From: Cepaea hortensis | Lineage: Eukaryota > Mollusca > Gastropoda > Stylommatophora > Helicidae | NCBI GenBank assembly: GCA_963921405.1 | Contig: OY992892.1 | Coordinates: forward strand, 61,730,580-61,794,579 | DNA: 64,000 bases | Direction: 5' to 3' | Shown: positions 55,315 through 64,000 of the stretch, one piece after another | How positions within the stretch are numbered: the first letter of the stretch is position 1 | How the letters are laid out: the number at the start of each line of letters is the position of its first letter | The notes under the pieces: model-generated | The model's database searches: none | What the model was told of the DNA's origin: nothing | The model's input: only the letters and a program-made list of their open reading frames with translations | Program-made: the position numbers and the translations under genes

Positions 55315-57722
55315 TAGCTGACCCTGCCCGGCTTCGCCCAGACCCTGGTGGGGAGCATCTCATTTAATTCATATAAGTAGTCATATAAGTTCTCGTTCCC
55401 GTTACCGACTATCTGTCTGTCTGACTGTCCTGACCCAGCCCGTCTTCGCCCAGACCCTGATGGGGAGCATGTCATTTAATTCATATAAGTAGTCATATAA
55501 GTTCCCGTTCCCGACTGTCTGTCTGTCTGTCTATCTATCTATCTGTCTGTCTGTCTGACCCAGTCCAGCCCATGGTGGAGAGCATCTCATTTAAATCATA
55601 TAAGTAGTCATATAAGATCCCGTTCCCGACTATCTGTCTGACTGTCTGTCTGTCTTGGTTAAATGGAGGAGGGAGGAGGAAGAGGGAGGTGGAGGAGGGA
55701 GGAGGAGGGCGGAGACAGGAGGAGTAGGGAGGAATAGGAGGGAGGAGGAGGGATTAGGAGGAGGAGGGGGGAGGAGGGAGGAGGAGGAGGGAGGAGAAGG
55801 AGGGAGGATGAGGGAGGAGGAGGGAGCAGGAGGAGGAGAGGGAGGAGGAGAAAGAGGGAGGAGGAGGAATGTGAAGGGAGGAGGAGGTAGAGGGAGGAGG
55901 AGGGAGGAGGAGGAGGGAGGAGGAGGGGGAGGAGGAGGAGGGAAGAGGAGGTAGAGGGAGGAGGAGGGAAGAGGGAGGAGGAGGGAGGAGGAGGAAGAGG
56001 GAGGAGGAGGGAGGAGGAGGAGTGAGGAGGTAGAGGGAGGAGGAGGAGGGAGGAGGAGGGAGGAGAAGGAAGAAGGAGGAGGAGGGAGGAGGCAGAGGCA
56101 GAAGGAGGAAGGAGGAGGAGGGAGGAAGAGGGAGCAGGAAGAGGGAGGAGGGAGAGGGAGGAGGAAGAGGGAGGAGGAGGAGGAAGAGGGAGGAGGAAGA
56201 GGAGGAAGAGGAGGGAGAGGGAGGAGGGGAAGAGGAAGAGGGTAGGAGGAGGGGAGAGGAGGAGGAGGAGAAGGGAGGAGGAGGGAGGAGGTAGTAGGAT
56301 GGAGAAGTAAGAGGGAGGAGGTAGGAGGAGGAGGAGGGACGAGGAGGCAGGAGGAGGAAGAGGGTAGGAGGAGGAAGAGGGGAGAGGAGGAGAAGAATGG
56401 AGATGGAGGGAGGAGGAGAAGGAGGAGTGAGGAGGAGAAGGAGGAGGCAGAGGGAGAAGAAGGAAGGAGGAGGAGGAAGGAGGGAGAGGAAGGAGGGAGA
56501 ATGAGGAGGGGAGGAAGGAAAGGGAGGTGGAGGAGGAGGAGGTAGAGGGAGGAGGAGGAGGAGGAGGAGGGAGGAAAAGGGAGGAGGAGGGAGGAGAAGG
56601 AAGAAGGAGGAGGAAGAGGGAGGAGGAGGATGGAAGAAGGAGGAGGAAGAGGGAGGAGGAGGGAGGAGGAGGATGGAAAAAGGAGGAGGAAGAGGGAGGA
56701 GGAGGATGGAGGAGGGAGAGGGAGGAAGAGGGAGGAGGAGGAAGGAGGAGGAAGAGGGAGGAGGTAGGAGGAGGAGGAAGAGGGAGGAAGAGGAAGAGGA
56801 AGAGGGAGGAGGAGGGAGGATGAGAACGCAGGAGGAGGAGGAGGAGGGGGGAAAGAGGAAGAGGGAGGAGGAGGAGAAGAATGGAGAAGGAGGGAGGAGG
56901 AGAAGGAGGAGAAAGAGGGAGGAGGAGGGAGGAAGAGGAAGAGGGAGGAGGAGGAAGGAGGAGGGGGAGGGAAGAGGAGGAGAGAGGAGGAGGGAGAGGG
57001 AGGAGGAGGGAGGAGGAAGAAGGAGGAGGAGGGAGGATGAGAACGCAGGAGGAGAGGAGGAGGGAGGAGAGGAAGATGAAGAGGAGGGAGGAGGAGGATG
57101 GAAGAAGGAGGAGGAAGAGGGAGGTGAGGAGGGAGGAGGGGAGGTGGATGAGGGTGGGATGGTAGGAGGAGAGAAGAGGGAGGAAGAGGAAGAGGAAAAG
57201 GAAGAGGAGGAGGAGAAAAGGGAGAGGAGGGATTAGGAGGAGGGGGAGGGGATGAGGAAGAGGGTAGGTGGTTAGGTGGGGAGTGGGGTGGAGGGGTGTG
57301 GAGGAAAGAGGAGAAAGAGGGAGGAGGAGGGAGGAAGAGGGAGGAGGAGGAAGGAGGAAGAAGAAAAAAAACTACGACAGTTGGCATCTCTGGATTGAAA
57401 GGAAGGCGTGTAGAAAATTTCATCTCAATCGGATGGGCCGTTCGCGAGCGTATAAAGGTCAGCTGTTATCGCGGACCTCAGAGAGAAGTGTCTATGTAGA
57501 AGACCATTTCCTGGACGTACGTATTTTGGGAGGGGGAGGAGGGAGGAGGGAGGAGGAGGAAGAAGAAAAAAAAACTACGACAGTTGGCATCTCTGGAATG
57601 AAAGGAAGGCGTGTAGAAAATTTCATCTCAATCGGATGGCCCGTTCGCGAGCGTATAAAGGACATACGGACAGAGATACATAAATACATACAGAGATATA
57701 TACGCACATCCTAATTTATATA
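55314..57722 (+). repeat. Dispersed animal repeat (ACTAGCTGACC type) carrying polypurine DNA
   Basis: It begins ACTAGCTGACCCTGCCCGGC and ends CGTTCGCGAGCGTATAAAGG, ACATACGGACAGAGATACAT, then TATATATAAGATA, a layout I recognise as common in animal genomes but cannot assign to a class with confidence. Three tandem versions of the 5' part (GACCCAGYCC..GGGGAGCATCTCATTT) lie at 55318, 55430 and 55556. Two copies of the 3' part (CTACGACAGTTGGCATCTCT onward) lie at 57372 and 57575. A polypurine expansion separates them. Confidence 0.65.
55661..57369 (+). repeat. 1.7-kb GGA/GAA polypurine tract
   Basis: Almost pure A and G on the plus strand, dominated by GGAGGA, GGGAGGAGG and GAAGAGG units, with isolated T and C. 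It keeps a 597-codon Ser/Pro/Leu frame open on the minus strand, which is a composition artefact. Such DNA can form triplex or G-rich structures and is hard to sequence, so its length may be inexact. Confidence 0.95.
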
Positions 57723-57739
57723 TAAGATATATCTGATAG

Positions 57740-58130
57740 TCCATGCCATATTGCATTGATGTCTGTCCACAATCCTCTCTCTGAAGAGCTGCCAATCATT
57801 TCTGATACTGATGTTCCTTATGTCATGATGTCAAACTGTCCAGCATCTTCTCTCTTGGTCTGTCTCTCTTTCCCTCCAACCTTCCCTTTGTAACGACATA
57901 CTCCGGCTCTCTCTTTCTCATGACATGTTGAAGAATGTGGACTGCCTTTTTCTGATGCGAATAACCAGTTCTCTTTGTTCGTTAACTACTTTCAAGATAT
58001 CTTCACAATTCTTTCTATCAGCCCATGGTGTCCTCACCATGCTCAGATGAAACCACATCTCCACACATCTCATTCTTCTGATAACATCATAACATATATA
58101 GCCATGTAAACCAAACTTTCTGTCCAACTA
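57740..58130 (-). pseudogene. LINE 3' tail fragment
   Basis: The minus strand has MRRMRCVEMWFHLSMVRTPW, ADRKNCEDILKVVNEQRELV and RKRQSTFF, matching the RTE C-terminal block, then a degraded KRxGR tail region around 57860 similar to 28195-28420. Confidence 0.6.
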
Positions 58131-58310
58131 TTTACAGAACCATAACATATATAGCCATGTAAACCAAACTCTCTGTCCAATTATTTACAGAACCGTAACA
58201 TATATAGCCATGTAAACCAAACTCTCTGTCCAGCTATTTACAGAACCATAACATATATAGCTATGTAAACCAAACTCTCTGTCCAACTATTTACAGAACC
58301 ATAACATAAA
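58088..58310. repeat. 53-bp tandem repeat, about 4 units
   Basis: Units start CATAACATATATAGCCATGT at 58088, 58141, 58194 and 58247, and end TTTACAGAAC. The first unit overlaps the end of the LINE tail. Confidence 0.95.
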
Positions 58311-58331
58311 TATGTGAAAATAAATATAAAA

Positions 58332-58625
58332 AGGAGGCCAGTATGGCTGAATGGATAAGAGTGCTCACTCTTAAACTTCCAGTGTGCTGATGCCAAAGTA
58401 GCAGGTTCAACCCCTACAATGGTCAGCTGGACTAAAATGTTGACTTCTCGTCCTTAACATGAGGATGTAAATTGCATGTACCTCTAAAGTCAGAATGGAT
58501 TTGCCTGATTGTGAGGGACACTGATTCTACACGTAAACAACAATCCAGTGCACCCCTTAGTAGTGGCAACTACTAGAAGTAGTAGCATGTTTATGGACAA
58601 CATTTGAGTCCAAAGCAAGCGAATG
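58332..58625 (+). mobile_element. tRNA-derived SINE (family 1)
   Basis: Head GGAGGCCAGTATGGCTGAAT, B box CAGGTTCAACCCC, body with GCTGGACTAAAATGTTGACT, GGATGTAAATTGCATGTACC and GTTTATGGACAACATTTGAG. Near full length; the best preserved B box of the family in this window. Confidence 0.82.
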
Positions 58626-58703
58626 CACGCATGCACGCACACACCCAAATATGACAAGAAACACATAGCATGATAACACCTAATCTGGAAATATGATACT
58701 CAC

Positions 58704-58846
58704 TGAGGCCCCTCCATCTCCTTTAAAACCAGGTAGGCCTGGTAACCCAGACAACCCAGGGGACCCATCGTCACCCTTCTTTCCTTTCTGTCCAGCAAAT
58801 CCCTGGATACCTGTCTCACCAGGAGAACCTGGGTCACCTTTATCAC
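58704..58846 (-). CDS. Collagen IV-like exon, most 5' one found
   Basis: The exon is 143 bp: GT completing a split glycine, then 47 codons ending in phase 0. Acceptor TACTGTAATAG, donor GTGAG at 58703-58699. It reads DKGDPGSPGETGIQGFAGQ, KGKKGDDGSPGLSGLPG and ends GFKGDGGAS, uninterrupted Gly-X-Y. Its phase 0 end does not fit the split-codon start of exon 47016-47230. The 11.5-kb intron between them is filled by the LTR element, hAT, mariner and polypurine repeat. Confidence 0.9.
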
Positions 58847-59290
58847 CTATTACAGTAAATGACAAGGTGAATACATCACACTTAATAAATATTTAGAATG
58901 CCATTTTGTACATCAAAGCACCATATGTCAGGGGAATTTAATATCTTCATTAAAAAGAGATCAGGTTATCATTTGCTAGATTTATTCTCACAAATGCTAT
59001 GAATTTGTGACCTAATTGTTAACCTCCAATCATGTGTGTTTCATTTTTTATGGCAACTGATTTTGTGTGTGAAACAAGCAGGTAATATCATCAGTGAATC
59101 TCAGATCAGCAAGCTGTTGTGTCAGAGTCCATTCAACTCAATGTCTGGTGTTGGTTGTTGTTATCATAATCCAGACAATAATCAGTAATAATAATAAAGA
59201 TAAAATATGGCACCTCTGTTAAACTTCTGCTCTTATTTTAAAAATACCTGTTTATTTTCCCCCATGATTATAACTGCAAAAAATAGTAGC
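58847..59290. other. Unassigned intronic sequence
   Basis: AT-rich sequence upstream of the first exon. No further Gly-X-Y exon was seen from here to the right edge, so the 5' part of the collagen gene lies beyond the window. Confidence 0.5.
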
Positions 59291-60470
59291 GCTGTAACCT
59301 ATTGAACACATTGTAAGAGGCAACCAAGGAGGGTTGGCGTGAGATTGACTACTTTGTACTGCAGAAAATATTAACTGCCAAATCCAACCAATCGTGAACA
59401 AGTTTACAAAGGTTTTGGAGTGAGTTGGTAGATGCCTCCATTGAGAGATATATTATAAGACAGCAGAAGGAGAAGAAAGATATTGAAGAGATGATCTAAA
59501 TTTCTTTTTAATACAGATATGATCAATTTTATTTTCTATACTATGATCTAATGATACCAAAGTGGCTGTATACATTCCTTATTGTAGAAATATTATTATG
59601 GCATACTGTTTCACTGTGTAATAAGTGGTGAATACTTCTGTATGTTCATTAATTACAAGTCTGTATTTCTCCAGAACTCTTGTAAGACCCATGTTATCTG
59701 CTTCTATCTTGACAATCGGGTCAACCATCAAAGTGTGGTATTACTATTTCTTTGATTACCTATAATACTGTGAAATTTCATGTAAGATTCCTTTTTAATG
59801 GATTCATCCATGTAATTTTTTGGTGCATAATACTGGATTACATGAATGTTTACAGTACTTGTATTTTTGTTGTACTAAATGTTGTGCTATAGTTCTGGAA
59901 CTCTTAGTTTTCCACACCAATATTGCATTCTCTGCCTCTTTAAGTAGGAATCAGGACACTTCTTCACTGTAAGGGACATTTTCCTCTGTAAATGCTTGAA
60001 AACAACACTGTTTAATTTATTTAGAAACGTTTGGTCTGCTCTATTCCACCTTGTTTTGCATAATCCCAAAATGTTAATCATTTAATATCTCATTTCCTAT
60101 ACCATTTCTGCTATCCTTTTCTAATTCATACATAATTCTAGCATCCCTGGTGCCAATTCTCGACATTTTCCTGGTGAGAGAAAGTAAGTTGATAATCAAG
60201 ACTCCTAAAGGCTATCTCAATATCATATTATACATCTTCTAGGAGCAATGCTTCCTCCCACCTTCTTTGGCTGAGTTATTTGTATACCCTTTACTTCTTC
60301 ATGTTGTTCATGGTTCTTTCGATTTTCAGTCAAATATTTCTACAGTTTGAGGTAGCCAGTCTCACGCCAAGTCTCTTTAGTCGCCTCTTATGACATGTAT
60401 GATAGGTTGCAATGTTACTATTCTCTGCATAGCTTTATAGACCCCGGTAACACGCGGATAGAAGCTTTCA
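59290..60470 (-). pseudogene. Decayed LINE 5' region with endonuclease fragment
   Basis: On the minus strand INILGLCKTRWNRADQT (near 60030-60080) matches the IxxLGxCETRW motif of RTE endonucleases. At 60350-60430 the complement of GCCAAGTCTCTTTAGTCGCC is the common 5' region of such LINEs; a plus-strand fragment of the same region (AAGAGGCAACCAAGGAGGG) is at 59310-59345. Very degraded. Confidence 0.5.
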
Positions 60471-60844
60471 TGGCACTAGTAAATTTATGGAACTTTGAAG
60501 TGAAATCAGTACAGCTTTATGTATCAGAAACATGAAAAACAACTAGATCAAATATTGATAAACCAGAAACAGTTATTAGCTGGTGCCTGCAAAGAATAAA
60601 AGGACTAAAATAGCATGACAGAAACACCTATGTAGAGCTGATGGAGCAAACCACACACATTTCAGTAAATCAAGAAGCAGTGAAAAGACTGGTCATGGAT
60701 ACAACACACATTGAGAACACCTGTTAATGGTGAAACTAGAAAGATCTTCCTCTAGAACCCACTGAGATGAAAGCGGCAGGCGACAGCAAACGAGAGAAGG
60801 GCCTGGCTAAGGGCCAAATGCTCCTTTGGGAGATAAAAGGCAGA

Positions 60845-60906
60845 AGAAGAAGAAGAAGAAGAAGAAGAAGAAGAAGAAGAAGAAGAAGAAGAAGAAGAAG
60901 AAGAAG

Positions 60907-60940
<34 letters not shown>

Positions 60941-60941
60941 G
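60845..60941. repeat. (AAG)n-(AAC)n microsatellite
   Basis: About 20 AAG units followed by about 11 AAC units. It follows GGCCTGGCTAAGGGCCAAAT and GGGAGATAAAAGGC, and may be the expanded tail of an AAG-tailed SINE like the one at 31998. Confidence 0.93.
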
Positions 60942-61254
60942 GAGAAGGTTAACTATTCCAATCAAGGGAAATAACTTCCAAAACCATTTGTCCCAAAATC
61001 ACAAATACTACTTCCCCTGCGAAAACAGTGGAAGAAAAGAGAGAAAAAGCAGCGGCTGCAGCAGGATATAAGAATATGAAATGGAAACAAATAGGTATTT
61101 TTAAATTCCTGCGAGAAAAAAACGAAAAAACATTAACAAACGTTGCACATACCTTACAAGGAGATCCACGTGTCGCGAAATACAGGTGAAAAATCCGAAA
61201 TCAGAAGCACTCAATAAATATAATAAAAATGAAAAATAAAATAAGATAAAATAC

Positions 61255-63540
61255 ACACGAACGCATACAATAGACACACAGACGTTTCGATTCTAAGAAT
61301 CTTTGTCAATGACAACACAGATAAACAACGACAGGAACAACAGAAACACACGCACACGACCTATCACTTAAGATGCACAACCTGATATTTACATGTGGGG
61401 CCGGAAATGTGACTAGGCCAGCTGCGAAAACGCGTGGCGCAGAATTGAAAATGGGTTGCCAAAAAGGATTTGAGTAGCCAAAAATATGAGAACAGTCTGC
61501 TATGAAAACATAGAAATGTAGGGACAATTAAGTCTAGATATCGCGGGGGTGGGGGGTGGGGGGGGGGGGGTGGGGAGAGAACAGCACGGTAATAGGTAGT
61601 GTAAACAATTGGGGAAGATGCCACAGTTACACTGTAGCGTCCACGACAGTATTCATTCCTGCCGGGTGGATGCATCCCAGATTGTTGATTAGCTGGCATT
61701 CAATTCTAAGTCTGACACAGCTATTTGAGAAGCAGGGTTTTAATGCGGTGACACATGCATCGTCGGCTCCATTGTGGTTGGAGGAATTGAAATGGTTGGG
61801 GACAGGTTTGTCAGCGCCCTGATTGATGTCTCTGAGGTGTTCTCTAAAACGATCCGCAAGACGTCTGCCCGTTTGGCCAATGTATTTCATGTCACATCGT
61901 TTGCAGATGATGACATAAATCAGATTGCGGGATGTGCAGGTGAAACAATCTTTCAAGGTGAAGGTGCCTCGGGGAAATGCAATTTCTGGTGTCTGAACAA
62001 CGTATGGGCATGTCAGACAGTTCCTACGATGGCATTCAAAGGTGCCCACGGATGAGGTAACCGTGGGGAGGCGACTGTGCACAAGGTGGTCTTTGAGGCT
62101 CTGGTTACGGCGGAAAATTACCCTGGGGCCATTTGAGAATACCTCACGAGTGGTAGGATCCGATTCCAAGATGGACCAGTGTCTCAGGAAAATGTGCTTG
62201 ATGGCATAGGCATGTGGATGGAAGGTGAGGATAAGCTTGGGTTCATTGTTCTGAGGTCGCGTATGCTTGGCGAGGGACATTTCCCGCGAGACCTGGGTTA
62301 TGCGACAGAGAGATGTCGACAAGACGTCCTCTGGGTAGGACCGTCTGCGGAAAAAGTCCAGCATTTCGTGGGCTCTCTCGAGGAAGTCATTATCATCCTG
62401 ACAGATGCGACGGAGGCGGAGTAGCTGGGAATATGGGATGGAATCTTTGCAGCTTTTGGGGTGGGATGAGCTTTACAGGAGGAAACCGTGAGCATCAGTA
62501 GGTTTATAGTACACGGAGGTCGTGAGGCCTGTAGGGTTTAACTTGATGGTGGTGTCAAGGAAATTGACAGAGGTGGTGGAAATTTCTGAGGTGAATTTGA
62601 TCGATGGATGGAAGTTCTTGACATAATTAATGAACCGGTTCAGTTCCGCCTCTGGCATGTCAGTGAGACCTATGCCGTCATCGATGTAGCGTCGGTAAAA
62701 AGAAGGGAGAAGACCATCATAGCTGAGTTCAATCTGGTGTTCCAGATGTCCCATAAATACACATGCGTAGCTGGGTCCCATTTTAGTGCCCATGGCGACA
62801 CCGCTGATTTGTTCAAAGTAGTGGCCATTGAACTCAAAGGAATTGTTGGTGAGGACCAATTCAGCGAGTCTCACAAGTGTGCGTGTAGGGATGGCTTGAT
62901 CTGTGCGTTGATCCAGAAAGAACTGTAGCGCCCTGAGGCCATCAGCGTGAGGAATGGAGGTATAGAGGGAACATACATCTATTAGGAATAGTCTGTATGT
63001 GTTCCCAGGAGTCAGTTGGAGAGAGTTGAATGAAAGTAACGCATGCGTTGTATCCTTGATGTATGACGGGAGATTCGCAACTAGAGGTTGGAAAATCCTG
63101 TCAAGAAACGCTGAGATCAGTTCAGTCGGGCACGAGCAGGCAGAAACTATCGGACGTCCAGGATTCTTAAGTTTATGTATTTTGGGCAGCATGTAGAGGG
63201 TGGGTTTGCCCAAGTCGGAGTCATGGATGTGAAGTGAAGTGGCACTGGGTGGTAAGGCATCCTCACGTATGAGCTGTTTGATGGTGTTTTGAATCTTCCG
63301 GTTGTAGGAGAGAGTGGGGTCTTCGGTGCAGGGTGAATAATTGTCAGGTTTATTAAGTTGAGACATGACTTCCTCGACATATAGATCTTTTTGCCAAACA
63401 ACTACCGCACCCCCTTTATCCGCCGGTTTGATGACTATGTCCTGTCTGCGCTGTAGTTGAGACAGGGCACGCCATTCGGAAGGGGATAGGTTGGAGCGTT
63501 TCAAGCGAGGGAAGGAAGAAAAGAGCATACCATAAGTTTC
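61255..63540 (-). mobile_element. Penelope-like element
   Basis: A Penelope-type reverse transcriptase followed by a GIY-YIG endonuclease lies on the minus strand. The 3' non-coding part contains AGAATCGAAACGTCTG (complement of 61281-61296), a motif typical of this class, and a G-rich run at 61547-61573. Upstream of the first Met an in-frame TAA (about 63544) ends the reading frame, so the N-terminal part of the protein is missing or in another frame. No flanking duplication was identified. Confidence 0.85.
61627..63528 (-). pseudogene. Penelope-type reverse transcriptase/GIY-YIG protein, one stop
   Basis: The frame starts at 63528, runs 351 codons to a TAA at 62473-62475, then continues in the same frame for another 280 codons to 61627. 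Reverse-transcriptase motifs in order: IVIKPADKGGAVVVW, YMLPKIHK, GRPIVSACSCPTELISAFLD, DVCSLYTSIPHADG (motif A), GVAMGTKMGPSYACVFMG (motif B), YRRYIDDGIGL (motif C, catalytic Asp pair) and FLDTTIKL. After the stop come a CHRRNCLTCPYV Cys motif and the nuclease, LIYVIICKRC and KYIGQTGRRLADRFREHL (GIY-YIG, with Arg and His as expected). Apart from the stop and the missing N-terminus, everything expected is present. It is a dead but young-looking copy. Confidence 0.88.
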
Positions 63541-63544
63541 ACGT

Positions 63545-64000
63545 TAGAGCGTGTGCATGCGTGTATTACCCATAGACACCAGTTTGCCTGGATGAACCTC
63601 TTAGTCCCACATGGAGGCAATTCAGCCCCATGTTTTCTAACAGAGCCCCTGTTTCTTGTGTTTAGTGCTCCGGTGTTCTGTTTCTGTTAGTATTCTTGGT
63701 TTAAATGGCCAGGTCTCCACACATTATTGCGCTTGCATCTTAGCTAAAATACCGAGAAGTACCAGCTTCTTGTTCTCATATTTCAGTTCACTGGTGTTTG
63801 TTTACGTCCGTGAGTCTTGAAGTACACCAGCCTAGCGCAGCCCTGGTCATCATAATTTTGTAAAGACATATTAGATATTCTATAGAAACAACAAAACTAT
63901 TGTTGCAAAACATGGTACCATTACCGGCGATTACCAAAATGGTTCCTAAAGGATTGCGGATAAAGGCGGCTTGGCCAAACAATGCCACACATTGTTCTTT
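63545..64000. other. Unassigned sequence at the right edge
   Basis: Moderate GC, no open frame with known motif and no match to the other repeats in the window. It could be the 5' part of the Penelope-like element or flanking DNA. Confidence 0.4.

Noticed and set aside
55630..57423. 597-codon minus-strand frame rich in Ser, Pro and Leu
   Set aside because: It is the complement of a polypurine repeat; simple composition removes stops. No domain, splice context or codon structure supports a gene.
60767..61071. Lys/Arg-rich and Asn-rich frames
   Set aside because: They come from the (AAG)n-(AAC)n microsatellite.

Overview
The window is animal nuclear DNA. It is AT-rich, has a collagen gene broken into short exons by very long introns, and is otherwise almost entirely transposable elements, tRNA-derived SINEs and tandem repeats. 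The repeat mix (RTE-type LINEs ending in TGAT repeats, several tRNA-like SINE families, a Penelope-like element) suggests a lophotrochozoan. A mollusc, possibly a cephalopod, is my best guess, and no sequence here proves it.

The only host gene I can support is a non-fibrillar, type IV-like collagen on the minus strand, transcribed right to left. Eleven Gly-X-Y exons with good GT/AG borders lie at 58704-58846, 47016-47230, 44945-45155, 37498-37655, 36466-36676, 29019-29176, 23144-23215, 18880-19062, 12788-12940, 10738-10863 and 6026-6184. Split-glycine codons, irregular exon lengths and Ser/acidic-rich interruptions of the triple helix point to collagen IV-like rather than fibrillar collagen. 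All neighbouring exon phases agree except the first pair. Neither gene end is in the window: I see no NC1 domain and no signal peptide.

The largest structural event is an 8.48 kb tandem duplication (28955-37433 and 37434-45863). It copies two collagen exons in frame together with the LINEs and SINEs around them. The copies are nearly identical (one substitution and one 51-bp minisatellite unit noticed). It is either a very recent duplication or an assembly duplication.

Layout: 0.6-5.7 kb, SINEs and a full-length but frameshifted RTE LINE. 6-7 kb, the last visible collagen exon with a 130-bp duplication of its splice acceptor, then a truncated RTE. 7-13 kb, decayed LINEs, SINEs, a 39-bp satellite and two exons. 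13.9-18.7 kb, a 51-bp satellite of about 85 units and a 45-bp satellite. 18.8-28.9 kb, exons, LINE tails, a 23-bp satellite, head-to-tail LINE derivatives and a 28S rRNA pseudogene. 28.9-45.9 kb, the duplication. 45.6-46.7 kb, a second 51-bp minisatellite. 47.3-55.3 kb, an (AT)n island holding a 5.85-kb LTR element without recognisable gag/pol and a hAT remnant, then a mariner remnant. 55.3-57.7 kb, an interspersed repeat carrying about 1.7 kb of polypurine DNA. 57.7-61 kb, LINE and SINE fragments and one exon. 61.2-63.5 kb, a Penelope-like element interrupted by one in-frame stop.

I found no tRNA gene, CRISPR array, virus or toxin gene. Borders of old repeats are approximate; exon borders and target-site duplications were read base by base.
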